From: Deltaproteobacteria bacterium
GTDB taxonomy: Bacteria; Myxococcota; JACRCW01
Direction of reading: 5' to 3'
DNA: 45,907 nucleotides
Assembly (NCBI GenBank): GCA_016218805.1
Contig: JACRCW010000166.1
Span: 1 to 45,907, forward strand
In this document: positions 33,555-41,902 of the stretch, piece after piece
Layout of the letters: each line of letters begins with the position of its first letter
Position numbering within the stretch: the first letter of the stretch is position 1
Notes under the pieces: model-generated
The model's input: the letters and a program-made list of their open reading frames with translations, nothing else
Database searches by the model: none
What the model was told of the DNA's origin: nothing
Made by a program: the position numbers and the translations under genes

Positions 33555-36014
33555 ATGCTACGCAGGAAGGTCTTCCGCGAGGTCCTCCGCCAGGGCGGCC
33601 AGGCCATCGCGGTCGCGCTGGTGATGGGGCTGGGCGTGATGATGTTCGTCGCTTCCTACGGCGGGTACCTGGACCTGTCGGCCAGCTACGACCACAGCAT
33701 GGACCGCATGCACCTGGCGGACTGGACGCTGGCGCTGGACGACGTGACGGCGGAGGAGGTCGCGCGCGTCGCCCGGGTGGACGGCGTGGCGGCGGCGGAC
33801 GCGAGGCTGGTGGCGGATCTGCCGGTCACCCTCCCGCGCGGGCGGCTGGCTGAGGACCGCGAGGGAGAGGTGGTCCTGCAGGGGCGCATTATCTCGCTGC
33901 CGGATGCGGGCCAGCCCGTCCTGGACCAGGTGGTGCTGGTGGCCGGCGAGCTGCCGCGCACCGGCCAGGTGCTCGTCGAAAAGCGGTTCGCGCGCTTCCA
34001 CCACCTTGAGGCGGGAAGCAGCGTGGAGGTGCGTGTTGGAGAGGTGAAACGGGCGTTCACGGTGTCCGGGCTGGCCGTCAGCGCGGAATACCTGTGGGTC
34101 GCCCGCAGCCGGCAGGACATCTTCCCTCAGCCGACGGAGTTCGGCGTGATGTGGCTCCGTCGGTCGGACCTCGCGGGCGTCGCCAAGACGGTTGGCGCGG
34201 CCATGATGTTCCGCCCGCCGGCATCCGGCACGCCGGACGCGGCCGCCCAGGCCCTGCAACGGCTGGTGCTGACCGCTTCGCACGTTGACCACGGCAACGA
34301 GTTGCTGGTGGACGTTGCGGCCGGGAGGGATCCGCGCGCTGTGCTCGCCGGGGTGCGCAGCCTCCTCGGACCTGACCGCGTGAACGAGGCGGTGCCGCGG
34401 GATGAGCTGGTGGGGGTGGAGCTTCTGCGCCTGGACGTGGATGGCTTCCGCGAGATGGCGGGGTTCTTCCCGTTCTTCTTCCTCGCCGTGGGCGCGTTCA
34501 TCGTGCTCGCGTTGCTGGGGCGGATGGTGGACGCGCAACGGGCGCTCATCGGCACGTTCCGCGCGCTGGGCCTGCACACCGGTGCCATCCACCGGCACTA
34601 CCTCGGCTTCGCGCTGGTGGTGTGCGCAACGGGCGTGGTCCCCGGCGCGCTGCTTGGCATGTTTGCGTCCGTGGGGATCACGCGCGTCTACGCACAGGAA
34701 CTCGGCCTGCCGTTCGTCACCAGCCGCCTGCACCCGGAGCTGCTCCTCGGCGGCCTGGCCATGGGCATGGCGGTGGCGCTGGTGGCGGGGATGGTACCCG
34801 CCCGGCGCGCCAGCAGGCTGCTCCCCGCCGAGGCGATGCGCGCCGCGGCGCCGGCGGCTGGGCCCATGCTGCGCTGGATGAGGGCGGGCGGGGCGCTTCC
34901 CTTGTGGGCGCGGATGGCCGTGCGCAACCTGCTGCGGCGTCCGGGGCGCAGCCTGTCCACCGCGCTCGGCGTGTCATCGGCGCTGGTGCTGCTGGTCGTT
35001 TCGGGAGGTCTGGTGGAATCCGCGGTGGCCGGCGTGGATGCGCAGTTCTCTGAGGGGCTGCGTTACGACATGCGCGTGGACCTCTTCTCGGCGGCACCCG
35101 CGGACGAGCTGCGCCGTCGGGTCGCGTCGCTGGCGGACGCAGAGCGCGCGGAGGTCCTGCTGGCGCTGCCCGTGCGCCTGGCCACAGCAACGGCAACCCG
35201 GGACACCGTGCTCCAGGGCCTGGGGGACCACGCTGAGCTGCTGCGCGCGGTGGACTTCAAGGGCGCACCGGTGGCGCTGGCGCAGGATGGCCTCACGCTC
35301 AGCACGGCCCTGGCGCAGAAGCTGGGGGTGAAGGTGGGTGACGTGCTTGACGTGCGCCTGCTCCCGGACGGGCAGCACCAGCGGGTGCCCCTCACCGGGA
35401 TGAGTGACCTGGCGTTCGGCAGCAGCGTCACCATGCGGCTCGCGGATGCGCAGCGGCGCTTCAGGATGCCGGGGCTGGCCAACAGCGCGGTGGCGGTGGC
35501 GCGCGCTGGCAAACGCGTGGAACTGCGCCAGGCCATGCAGGGCCTGGATGGTGTGGCGCGCGTAGAGGATGCGGGTGGTCTCCGGGACCTGGTGAACCAG
35601 TTCATGGGCCTGACCTGGCTCATGCTGGGGATGATGCTCCTGCTCAGCGCCATCCTCGCTGCGGCGATCCTGTACAACACCGCCAGCCTCTCCATCCTGG
35701 AGCGCACGCGCGAGCTGGCCACGCTGCGCGCACTGGGGCTGGACCCCCGACGCGTTGCGCGGGCCGTGACGCTGGAGAATGCCGTGCTGGCGCTGGTGGG
35801 ACTGGTCCTGGGCTACCCGGTGGCCCATGGGATGTTCTTGCAGGCGATGGCGCTGTGGACCAGCGACATGTTTGCACTTCCGCCGGTCATCAGCGCCACG
35901 ACGCTGGGTGTGTGCGCGTGCGCCATCCTGCTGGTGTTGTTGGCTGCCCAGTGGCCTGCGCTCCGGCAGCTCTCCCGGCTCAACCTTGCCGATGCGGTCC
36001 GCGCGCGCGAATAG
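33555..36014 (+). CDS. ABC transporter permease with two FtsX domains
   Basis: 819 aa from ATG 33555 (GAGG upstream; a GTG six bases earlier is possible), nine bases after the ATPase stop. An N-terminal helix (AIAVALVMGLGVMMFVASYGG) is followed by a large periplasmic MacB-type domain. FtsX block 1 is near 300-420 (FFPFFFLAVGAFIVLALLG, RALIGTFRALG). A connector leads to a second unit (LWARMAVRNLLRRPGRSLSTALGVSSALVLLVVSG) with a second periplasmic domain, and FtsX block 2 is near 690-815 (ERTRELATLRALGLDPRRVAR). One protein therefore supplies both half-permeases. Such AttF/AttG-like permeases usually export or extract; no accessory periplasmic protein is encoded nearby. Substrate unknown. Confidence 0.9.
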   Translation: MLRRKVFREVLRQGGQAIAVALVMGLGVMMFVASYGGYLDLSASYDHSMDRMHLADWTLALDDVTAEEVARVARVDGVAAADARLVADLPVTLPRGRLAEDREGEVVLQGRIISLPDAGQPVLDQVVLVAGELPRTGQVLVEKRFARFHHLEAGSSVEVRVGEVKRAFTVSGLAVSAEYLWVARSRQDIFPQPTEFGVMWLRRSDLAGVAKTVGAAMMFRPPASGTPDAAAQALQRLVLTASHVDHGNELLVDVAAGRDPRAVLAGVRSLLGPDRVNEAVPRDELVGVELLRLDVDGFREMAGFFPFFFLAVGAFIVLALLGRMVDAQRALIGTFRALGLHTGAIHRHYLGFALVVCATGVVPGALLGMFASVGITRVYAQELGLPFVTSRLHPELLLGGLAMGMAVALVAGMVPARRASRLLPAEAMRAAAPAAGPMLRWMRAGGALPLWARMAVRNLLRRPGRSLSTALGVSSALVLLVVSGGLVESAVAGVDAQFSEGLRYDMRVDLFSAAPADELRRRVASLADAERAEVLLALPVRLATATATRDTVLQGLGDHAELLRAVDFKGAPVALAQDGLTLSTALAQKLGVKVGDVLDVRLLPDGQHQRVPLTGMSDLAFGSSVTMRLADAQRRFRMPGLANSAVAVARAGKRVELRQAMQGLDGVARVEDAGGLRDLVNQFMGLTWLMLGMMLLLSAILAAAILYNTASLSILERTRELATLRALGLDPRRVARAVTLENAVLALVGLVLGYPVAHGMFLQAMALWTSDMFALPPVISATTLGVCACAILLVLLAAQWPALRQLSRLNLADAVRARE

Positions 36015-36060
36015 CGGAGCGGCGCCCCACGTGGTTGACCCGTCGAGCTGACACCCGGGA

Positions 36061-36147
36061 GCCCCCCACCCCAACCCTCCCCCCGTCGCCACTGCCGCAA
36101 TTAATTAGTCGGCAAGCGAGGGCGGGGGGAGGGCTGGGGTGGGGGGC
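36061..36147. repeat. 24-bp inverted repeat (possible bidirectional terminator)
   Basis: GCCCCCCACCCCAACC begins a 24-nt arm (36061-36084) that pairs with 36124-36147 (one mismatch). A nested TGCCG/CGGCA stem around an AT-rich AATTAATTAG stretch lies inside. It sits between the convergent permease and rnfE genes, where a stem of this strength could stop transcription from both sides. No flanking T-run is seen, and it could equally be a REP-like repeat. Confidence 0.7.
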
Positions 36148-36222
36148 AGCCGTTGAGCGTGTGAGCCCCGCCAGAAAGCACCTGGTGGCCGCAGTCCGCC
36201 CGTTGCGGCGGGTGCAGACCAG

Positions 36223-36288
36223 TGCATGCCCCGCCGCCACGACGTCCACCGTGCGCTCCGCATGGCCGCAGCTGTCCAAATCTAATCT
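36223..36288 (-). repeat. Conserved 3'-flank element, copy B
   Basis: Read on the minus strand, the core 36260-36223 matches 8350-8387 at 36 of 38 positions, with weaker similarity back to about 36288 (TAGATTTGGACAG versus TAGACTGGACAG). It begins about 8 bp after the rnfE stop, with the core at 36 bp, in the same orientation as rnfE. A short stem (CCGCC-GCAACG-GGCGG) follows it, parallel to the hairpin after copy A. Confidence 0.75.
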
Positions 36289-36295
36289 GTTCGCA

Positions 36296-36922
36296 CTAGC
36301 GCGCCCGCCGCTGCGCCAGTTTCTCCTTGGCCCACGTGAGCCCCACCAGCAGCACCCCCAGCGTCAGGAATCCGCCCGGCGGGAGCTTCATGACCGCCCA
36401 CGGTTCAAAGCGGTCCCCAAAAACCTGCACCCCGCCCAGCGTGCCGGAGCCCAGCAGTCCGCGGATGCCGCCCACCAGGCTCAGCACCAGCGTGAACCCG
36501 CCCGCCATCCCCACGGCGTCCGCCACGGACAGCCACACCGTGTTGCGGCTGGCAAACGCCTCGGCGCGGCCCAGGATGATGCAGTTGACCACAATCAGCG
36601 AGATGAACGCCCCGAGCTGCCGGTGCGCCGTGGGCAACCACGCGGCGAGCATGAAATCCGCCGCCGTCACGAACGTGGCGATGATGATGATGTACGTGGC
36701 GATGCGGACCGGCCCCGGGATCACCGCGCGCAGCGCGCTGATCAGCGCGGAGGACCCCACCAGCACAAATGTGGACGCCAGGCCCATCACCACACCGTTG
36801 GCCAGTGAGTTGGTCACCGCCAGCGCCGGACACAGCCCGAGCACCAGGGTGAACACGGGGTTTTCGCGCCACAGCCCCTTGAGCAGTTCCCGCTTGAAGG
36901 CGCAGTCCGCCGTGTCGTTCAT
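36296..36922 (-). CDS. rnfE: RnfE/RsxE-type electron transport subunit (orphan)
   Basis: 208 aa with six hydrophobic segments. It matches RnfE: LKGLWRENPVFTLVLGLCPALAVTNSLANGVVMGLASTFVL, then IIIIATFVTAADFMLAAWLP, GAFISLIVVNCIILGRAEAFASRN and FKLPPGGF-like VMKLPPGGFLTLG near the end. RnfE is one membrane subunit of the Rnf ferredoxin:NAD+ oxidoreductase or of the SoxR-reducing Rsx complex. None of RnfA, B, C, D or G is present in this window. ATG 36922 has GGAGAG upstream and overlaps the preceding lipoprotein gene by 4 bp. Fold assignment is firm; membership in a complete complex is uncertain. Confidence 0.9.
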   Translation of the reverse strand: MNDTADCAFKRELLKGLWRENPVFTLVLGLCPALAVTNSLANGVVMGLASTFVLVGSSALISALRAVIPGPVRIATYIIIIATFVTAADFMLAAWLPTAHRQLGAFISLIVVNCIILGRAEAFASRNTVWLSVADAVGMAGGFTLVLSLVGGIRGLLGSGTLGGVQVFGDRFEPWAVMKLPPGGFLTLGVLLVGLTWAKEKLAQRRAR

Positions 36923-37680
36923 GGTCTCTCCGTGCCGGCGGCGTCCGCCGCCCGCGGGTGCGTGCTGAAGAACGTGTGAATGCCGGGCGCAACCCCGGCG
37001 CGTTGCCGGCGTGGTTCGGCCGGTGCGGAGCGCCGCTCGCGGCGCGACGCGGGCGGCGGTGCGTCCCCGACGGACAGCGGCGCCAGTTGTGCGGCCACGC
37101 GCGCCGTCAGCCCGACCGGCGTGAACAGCGCGCAGAACCATCCCCCGCGGTCACCGTTGCCCTGCTGACCCGTGCGGCCCTCCACGGCCACCCACTGCTG
37201 GCCGTCCGGGATGTCCCCCAGTTCCAGACCGCCAAACGACGTCCAGGTCCCGTTCCGGGTATCCACGTCCCGCACGCCGGCCAGCGCCACGTTCCCCCGG
37301 GGCGCATCCAGTCCGCTGTCACGCAGGTCCTGGCAGGTCACCGTCGCCGCAGGGCAGTCCTGCGTGCGTTCGCACACGGCGCGCGCCGCCGAGCGCGGGT
37401 GCACCACGGCGTAGCGGACGGACCGCAGGGGGACGCCGGCGGGCGTGACAACATCCGCCACCAGGTGGTGCGTGCCTGACGGACGGGGCGTGCACGTGCC
37501 GCCCACGCAGTACGTGGTGGCGGTCTCCGGCGCGCGCGAAGAGGTCCCCGCAACCAGCGGCCCGCAATCCGCTGCCGCGTTGCACTCCGGTGCATGGGAT
37601 GGACAGGCGGGCCCAAGCGCGACCCACGCCGCCAAGGGGAGGAGCCGGGAAGATGCGGGAGTTCCTACGCAAGGGGCCAT
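36919..37680 (-). CDS. Secreted cysteine-rich lipoprotein, unknown function
   Basis: 253 aa from ATG 37680. The signal peptide SRLLPLAAWVALGPACPSH has a plausible lipobox ending at Cys. A short disulfide-rich segment follows (ECNAAADCGPLV, TTYCVGGTCTPRPSG), then a beta-rich domain with further cysteines (VCERTQDCPAATVTCQDLRDSG) and a DIPDGQQWVAVEGR segment. The last 70 residues are Arg/Pro/Ala-rich. No family recognised. Its stop codon overlaps the rnfE start (ATGA), an unexpected pairing of an extracytoplasmic lipoprotein with an electron-transport membrane subunit. Confidence 0.72.
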   Translation of the reverse strand: MAPCVGTPASSRLLPLAAWVALGPACPSHAPECNAAADCGPLVAGTSSRAPETATTYCVGGTCTPRPSGTHHLVADVVTPAGVPLRSVRYAVVHPRSAARAVCERTQDCPAATVTCQDLRDSGLDAPRGNVALAGVRDVDTRNGTWTSFGGLELGDIPDGQQWVAVEGRTGQQGNGDRGGWFCALFTPVGLTARVAAQLAPLSVGDAPPPASRRERRSAPAEPRRQRAGVAPGIHTFFSTHPRAADAAGTERP

Positions 37681-37893
37681 CAGTCCCACCGGGGCGGACG
37701 CCGCGCGTGGCGCGCGTCCTGCAGCCGGTTGGCGGCCCGACCAACCTGAACCTGCGTCTGCCACCCTTTGGCAGCACACCCTGTGCGGGCGCCTGTAGAC
37801 CGCCGCCGTCCCGCCGACAAGCTGCGGCCCGGGACGGACCGGAGGCACGGAGGCCAGACCGTCCGGCGCCGCGCTGTGCAGCGCGCCCGTGGT

Positions 37894-38577
37894 TCACACG
37901 GCCTCGCGCCCCAGTGCCTCCACCGCTTCGTCCGGCCCGGCCACCACCAGGACGTCCCCATCCTCAAGGCGCAACGTGGGCTCCGCGCGCACCGCCGTCT
38001 CCACCGCCTGGCCGGCGCGGTCCACCCGGCGGCGCACGGCAATCACCGTGGCGTGCGCGTGGCCGCGCTCCGCCAGCGCGCCAAGCTCTTCGCCCACAAA
38101 GTGCGCGGGAACCACCACGGACGCGAGCGAATACCCCGACGGCAGCGCCAACGCGGACTCCAATCCGGGCGCCACCAGCGTGCGGGCCACCTGCTCCGCC
38201 GCCTGCAACTCCGGGTACACCACCTGGGTGGCGCCCAGCGCCTGGAGGATGCGCCCGCGCGTGTGGGACGGCGCACGGGACACAATCCGCGGGATCCCCA
38301 TCCGCGCCAGTGCGCTGACGCCCAGCGCGGCGGCCTCAAAGTCCTCCTCGCCCAGCGCAAACACGACGCAGTCCGCCTTGTCCAGGCCCGCGCCGCGGAG
38401 CGCGGCCTCGTCAGCGCAGTCCAGCCGGACCGCGCGCGCCACCAAGTCCTTGATACCCTCCACCTTGGCCATGTCCTCGTCCGCGGCAATGACGTGCGCG
38501 CCCGCACGCGTCAGCGTCAACGCCAGGTGCCGCCCGAACTGCCCCAGGCCAATCACCCCAAACGCCTGCTTCGCCAT
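37894..38577 (-). CDS. trkA: TrkA/KtrA-type K+ uptake regulatory subunit
   Basis: 227 aa cytoplasmic RCK protein. The N-terminal Rossmann domain has GVIGLGQFGRHLALTL (GxGxxG) and the nucleotide-binding acidic end of strand 2 in VIAADEDMAKVE. PSHTRGRILQALGATQVVYPE is characteristic of TrkA-N. A TrkA-C domain covers about 145-225 (LRLEDGDVLVVAGPDEAVEALG). It has a single N+C unit, as KtrA does, rather than the doubled E. coli TrkA. GAGGAG precedes the ATG. It follows the channel gene by 12 bp, so the two form an operon. Confidence 0.95.
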   Translation of the reverse strand: MAKQAFGVIGLGQFGRHLALTLTRAGAHVIAADEDMAKVEGIKDLVARAVRLDCADEAALRGAGLDKADCVVFALGEEDFEAAALGVSALARMGIPRIVSRAPSHTRGRILQALGATQVVYPELQAAEQVARTLVAPGLESALALPSGYSLASVVVPAHFVGEELGALAERGHAHATVIAVRRRVDRAGQAVETAVRAEPTLRLEDGDVLVVAGPDEAVEALGREAV

Positions 38578-38589
38578 GGCTTCTCCTCG

Positions 38590-40377
38590 TCAACCCACCT
38601 GGACACGCCCTTCGGGATACTCCACGGGCGCCGCGCGCCGGGTCCCGCCCAGTGCCAGCGCCAGGGTGAACGGCCCCAGCCGGCCCATGAACATCATGGC
38701 CACCAGCACCGTCTGCCCGCCGTCAGACAACGTGGGCGTCAGGTTCAGGGTGTACCCCACGGTGGCAAACGCGCTCACCGCCTCAAACGCCAGCGCCAGG
38801 AACGGCACCGCGGGCTCCGCCAGCATCAGCAGCACCGTCAGGGCCCAAAGCAAACCCAATGACAGCGTGACCACCGTGATGGCGCGGTGGACCTGCCCGG
38901 TGGGGATGGTGCGGCCAAACACCTCCGCGCGCGGGCGGCCACGGATGGCCGCGCGCACCGCCAGCAGGATCACCGCCAGCGACGTTGTCTTCACCCCGCC
39001 GGCCATGCCCCCCGGCGAGCCGCCCACCAGCATCAGGAACAGGCACACCAGCAGCGCCGGCGGCCCCAGCGTGGCGAGATCAACCGTGGCGAACCCCGCG
39101 GTCCGCAGCGACACGGACTGGAACAGCCCAATGAGCAGGACCTCGTCCCAGCGGCGGTCCCGCCATCCGTGCCCGCCCTCCAGCACGCACAGCGCCGCCG
39201 CCCCCACCAGCACCAGCGCGGTGGAGGTGGTGAGCACCAGCCGCGTGTGGACGGACAGGAAATCCCAGGCGTGCCGCGGCCCGTGGCGCCACGGGGCCCG
39301 GACCAGATCCATGAATACGGATGCGCCCAGGCCGCCCAGGAAGATGAGCGCCATGGTGACCCCGTTGACCAACCACGACGACGAGAACCGGACGAACCCG
39401 TCCGCGTACAGCGCAAATCCCGCGTTGCAGTACGCGCTGACGGAGTGGAACACCGCGTAGAACACCCGGTCCGGCCCAAGCAGCGGGGCACCGGATGGGT
39501 CCACCGTCATGGCGGGGAACAGGCCCACCGCACCCAGCCCCTCGCACAACACCGTGGATGCCACAATGGTGACCAGCAGCCCGCGCAGTTCACCCGCGTT
39601 GCGTGCCTCCAGCATCTCCTGCACCGCCACGCCGGCCCGGCCCGCCAGGCGCTCCCGCATCATCACCGCCACGCCACTGGTCAGCGTGATGATGCCCAGC
39701 CCGCCCACCTGGATGAGGATCAGGATCACCCACTGGCCAAACCGCGAGTAGTACGTCCCGGGATCCACCACGGTCAGGCCGGTGACGCACACGGCCGACG
39801 TGGCGGTGAACAGCGCCACCAGCGGGAATTTCACCACGTGCTCCGCGGTGGCACTGGGCGTGAGCAGCAGCACCGTCCCCGCAAAGATGGTCCCCAGGAA
39901 GGAGACGACGAGCGCGGACGCCGGCCGTGCCATCAACCAGTGGAGCACGCGCGCGCCGCCGCTGCGGTGCGTCACCTGCAGCGTACTCACCATCACGGTC
40001 CGCAGGATGACCACCAGCCCCGCCGCGCGCAGACTGGCCACCGCCAGCAGCAGCAGCGACGCCATGAAGAACAGCAGGTCCACGCCGCCGCGGCCCCGCA
40101 GCGTGCGCGCGGGCGAGACCAGCGTGGCCCACGTGGACAGCGACGCGACGCTCATCAACCCCAGGTGCAGCGCGTCATACGCGAGACTGATGTGCACGGA
40201 TTCCGTGCCGCCCCGCCAGCCGAACTCGATCACCGCCAGCAGCGCCACGTACAGCCACGTGGCGCGGCCTGGGCGGTCCGCCTCGTCAAGCGCCCGGCGG
40301 CCCAACCCGGACACCTGGCGTAACAGGCGCCGCAGCGGGCCGGCCGTTTCGACTTGGGGTTCCTGCGGGGAGGCCAT
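38590..40377 (-). CDS. trkH: TrkH/KtrB-type K+ channel subunit
   Basis: 595 aa from ATG 40377 (GGAG upstream; an earlier in-frame start adds a basic leader). Four pore loops with selectivity-filter motifs can be read in order: TSAVCVTGLTVVD, HSVSAYCNAGFALYADG, QSVSLRTAGFATVD and EAVSAFATVGYTLNLTP. Each has the conserved filter glycine. Two to four extra membrane helices precede the canonical eight (residues 45-140), so the protein is longer than KtrB. It moves K+, possibly Na+-coupled, under control of the RCK protein encoded next. Confidence 0.95.
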   Translation of the reverse strand: MASPQEPQVETAGPLRRLLRQVSGLGRRALDEADRPGRATWLYVALLAVIEFGWRGGTESVHISLAYDALHLGLMSVASLSTWATLVSPARTLRGRGGVDLLFFMASLLLLAVASLRAAGLVVILRTVMVSTLQVTHRSGGARVLHWLMARPASALVVSFLGTIFAGTVLLLTPSATAEHVVKFPLVALFTATSAVCVTGLTVVDPGTYYSRFGQWVILILIQVGGLGIITLTSGVAVMMRERLAGRAGVAVQEMLEARNAGELRGLLVTIVASTVLCEGLGAVGLFPAMTVDPSGAPLLGPDRVFYAVFHSVSAYCNAGFALYADGFVRFSSSWLVNGVTMALIFLGGLGASVFMDLVRAPWRHGPRHAWDFLSVHTRLVLTTSTALVLVGAAALCVLEGGHGWRDRRWDEVLLIGLFQSVSLRTAGFATVDLATLGPPALLVCLFLMLVGGSPGGMAGGVKTTSLAVILLAVRAAIRGRPRAEVFGRTIPTGQVHRAITVVTLSLGLLWALTVLLMLAEPAVPFLALAFEAVSAFATVGYTLNLTPTLSDGGQTVLVAMMFMGRLGPFTLALALGGTRRAAPVEYPEGRVQVG

Positions 40378-40576
40378 GAACGCTCCGGCGCGGTCCGGCC
40401 CGGCTGCGGGCAGGAGCCAGCGCGCTGCCCGGCGAATGGCCGACCGGACGCCCACCGGTCAACACCGCCTGGGTGCGCTGCACCGGGCAGGCGCGGATGC
40501 GTTCCGGGCGGAATGGAAACGCGGGACTACCGGGCGCACGGCGTTTCCCCTCGCGCCCGGCAGCTCCCGTTCCAGG

Positions 40577-41254
40577 TCACTTCTTGGCGGGCGCGGCGGC
40601 CGGCGCAGCACCCTTGGCGGGCGCGGCTGCGGGCGCGGCGGCGGGCTGGGCTGCGGGCGCCGGCTGCGCGGCGGGTGCAGCAGCGGCGGGCTGCGCGGCG
40701 GGCGCGGCGGCAGCCTGCGGGGCGCTCATGCCACCCCAACCGGCCTCCACCATGCTCTTGAACTTCCACTGGCCGTCACGCTTCACCAGCAGGCTCTGGT
40801 TGCGGCCGGTGATCTTGGTCTTGCCCATGGTCATCGTGAAGTCATCCACCACGGAAACCAGCGAATCACTCAGCACCGTGATGACGGGCTTGTGCGTCGT
40901 CTTGGCGTCCTTGGGCATGTTCTCATAGAACGGCTTCATCATCGCCACGTATTCATCCTTGCCGTACGGCTTGGACTCCGGCACGCCCTTGAGGTCGTCC
41001 GTCACCATGAACACCGGGAAATCCCGGAGCGCCAGCATGCCCTCCATGTCGCCCTTCTTGCCCAGTTCGTCGTCCTTCTTGAAGAACTCGTCGATTTCCT
41101 TCTTGGTCTGCTTTTCGTTGGTGGGCTTGCGGGCCATGGGGCCCATCTTGGTCATGTCCATCGCGGGCGCGGCGGGCGCCGCCGCCGGCGCGGTCTGCGC
41201 CAGCGCAACGGTTGAGAAACACACGCACGCGAGGAAACTGAGCGCCTTCTTCAT
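40577..41254 (-). CDS. Secreted SnoaL/NTF2-like protein with Ala/Pro tail
   Basis: 225 aa from ATG 41254 with a signal peptide (MKKALSFLACVCFSTVALA-QTA). Residues about 45-165 fit an NTF2-like (SnoaL/DUF4440) cone fold: EIDEFFKKDDELGKKGDMEGMLALRDFPVFMVTDDLKG, YGKDEYVAMMKPFYENMPKD, and strands ending VDDFTMTMGKTKITGRNQSLLVKRDGQWKFKSMVEAGW. The last 55 residues are Ala/Pro/Gln repeats (AAQPAAA type) with a few lysines. Either a periplasmic small-molecule binder or an enzyme is possible; no catalytic set is evident. It stands alone. Confidence 0.8.
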   Translation of the reverse strand: MKKALSFLACVCFSTVALAQTAPAAAPAAPAMDMTKMGPMARKPTNEKQTKKEIDEFFKKDDELGKKGDMEGMLALRDFPVFMVTDDLKGVPESKPYGKDEYVAMMKPFYENMPKDAKTTHKPVITVLSDSLVSVVDDFTMTMGKTKITGRNQSLLVKRDGQWKFKSMVEAGWGGMSAPQAAAAPAAQPAAAAPAAQPAPAAQPAAAPAAAPAKGAAPAAAPAKK

Positions 41255-41902
41255 TGGCAAGCTCCTGCCCGGAGGTCCGGGAGTTGAGGTGATGCGGCGC
41301 GGGTAGCGCTGGGGTCTGCGGCGGGTCAAGCCAAGCGCCCGTCGGAAGCACGGTGTGACATATGACCATCCGGGACGTCATCACCAAGCGGGCGCCTAGG
41401 TTCGTCAGACCGGCGTGGCCGTTCACGCTGTGCGACAGCAGGGCACGCAGGAACGTCCGGCCTGGTCGCACGGACCCTCCGGCATGCACCAAGTGAGCAT
41501 CCGGGATGGCCCATCGGACCGCTCGTGGTGGTCAGGTCCGCCGTACGCGGTGCACCGGCGGACCATCCGGGGCGCTCCACGGAGCACACGCGGTTCACCC
41601 CCGGAACAAAGGGACGACGCGGTTGGCCAACGTCGACCTCATGCAGCCAACACCAGTTCCGTTCGGCTGGTCCGTCATGGCCCGGCTCCTTGGCGTTGCC
41701 GCCACTGCGGGTGCCGTCGGCCCGAAGCCGTGCTGTGGGTAGATGCGTCGCGCACCGCGGCGCGGTCGTTCGCACCGCCCGGCGGCGCGACCCGGCGCGA
41801 CCCGCCCACGCATCCTGCTGGTTTCCCACGTCGAACAAGCCTGCTAGACAGCGCCCTTGTCGACCCTGGCTCTCCGCTGGGAGGTCACGGAGGTTGGAGC
41901 CG
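41255..41902. other. Gene-free stretch upstream of the ATPase/TOPRIM pair
   Basis: No protein-like frame. A perfect 9-bp hairpin lies at 41535-41564 (GGTCCGCCG / CGGCGGACC, loop of 12). CGGACC(C/A)TCCGG occurs twice, at about 41474 and 41560, and other GGTCC/GGACC copies lie near. The frame running into the ATPase gene is open from 41525, but that product is Arg/Pro/Ser-rich and non-globular. The stretch may hold the promoter, an operator set or a small RNA for the downstream module; I cannot tell which. Confidence 0.55.

Noticed and set aside
38887..40323. Long open frame on the strand opposite trkH, and similar ones opposite the outer-membrane protein, hemL and otsA genes
   Set aside because: Products are His/Arg/Gln-rich with no fold signal; they arise from G/C-ending codons on the real gene and have no ribosome binding sites.
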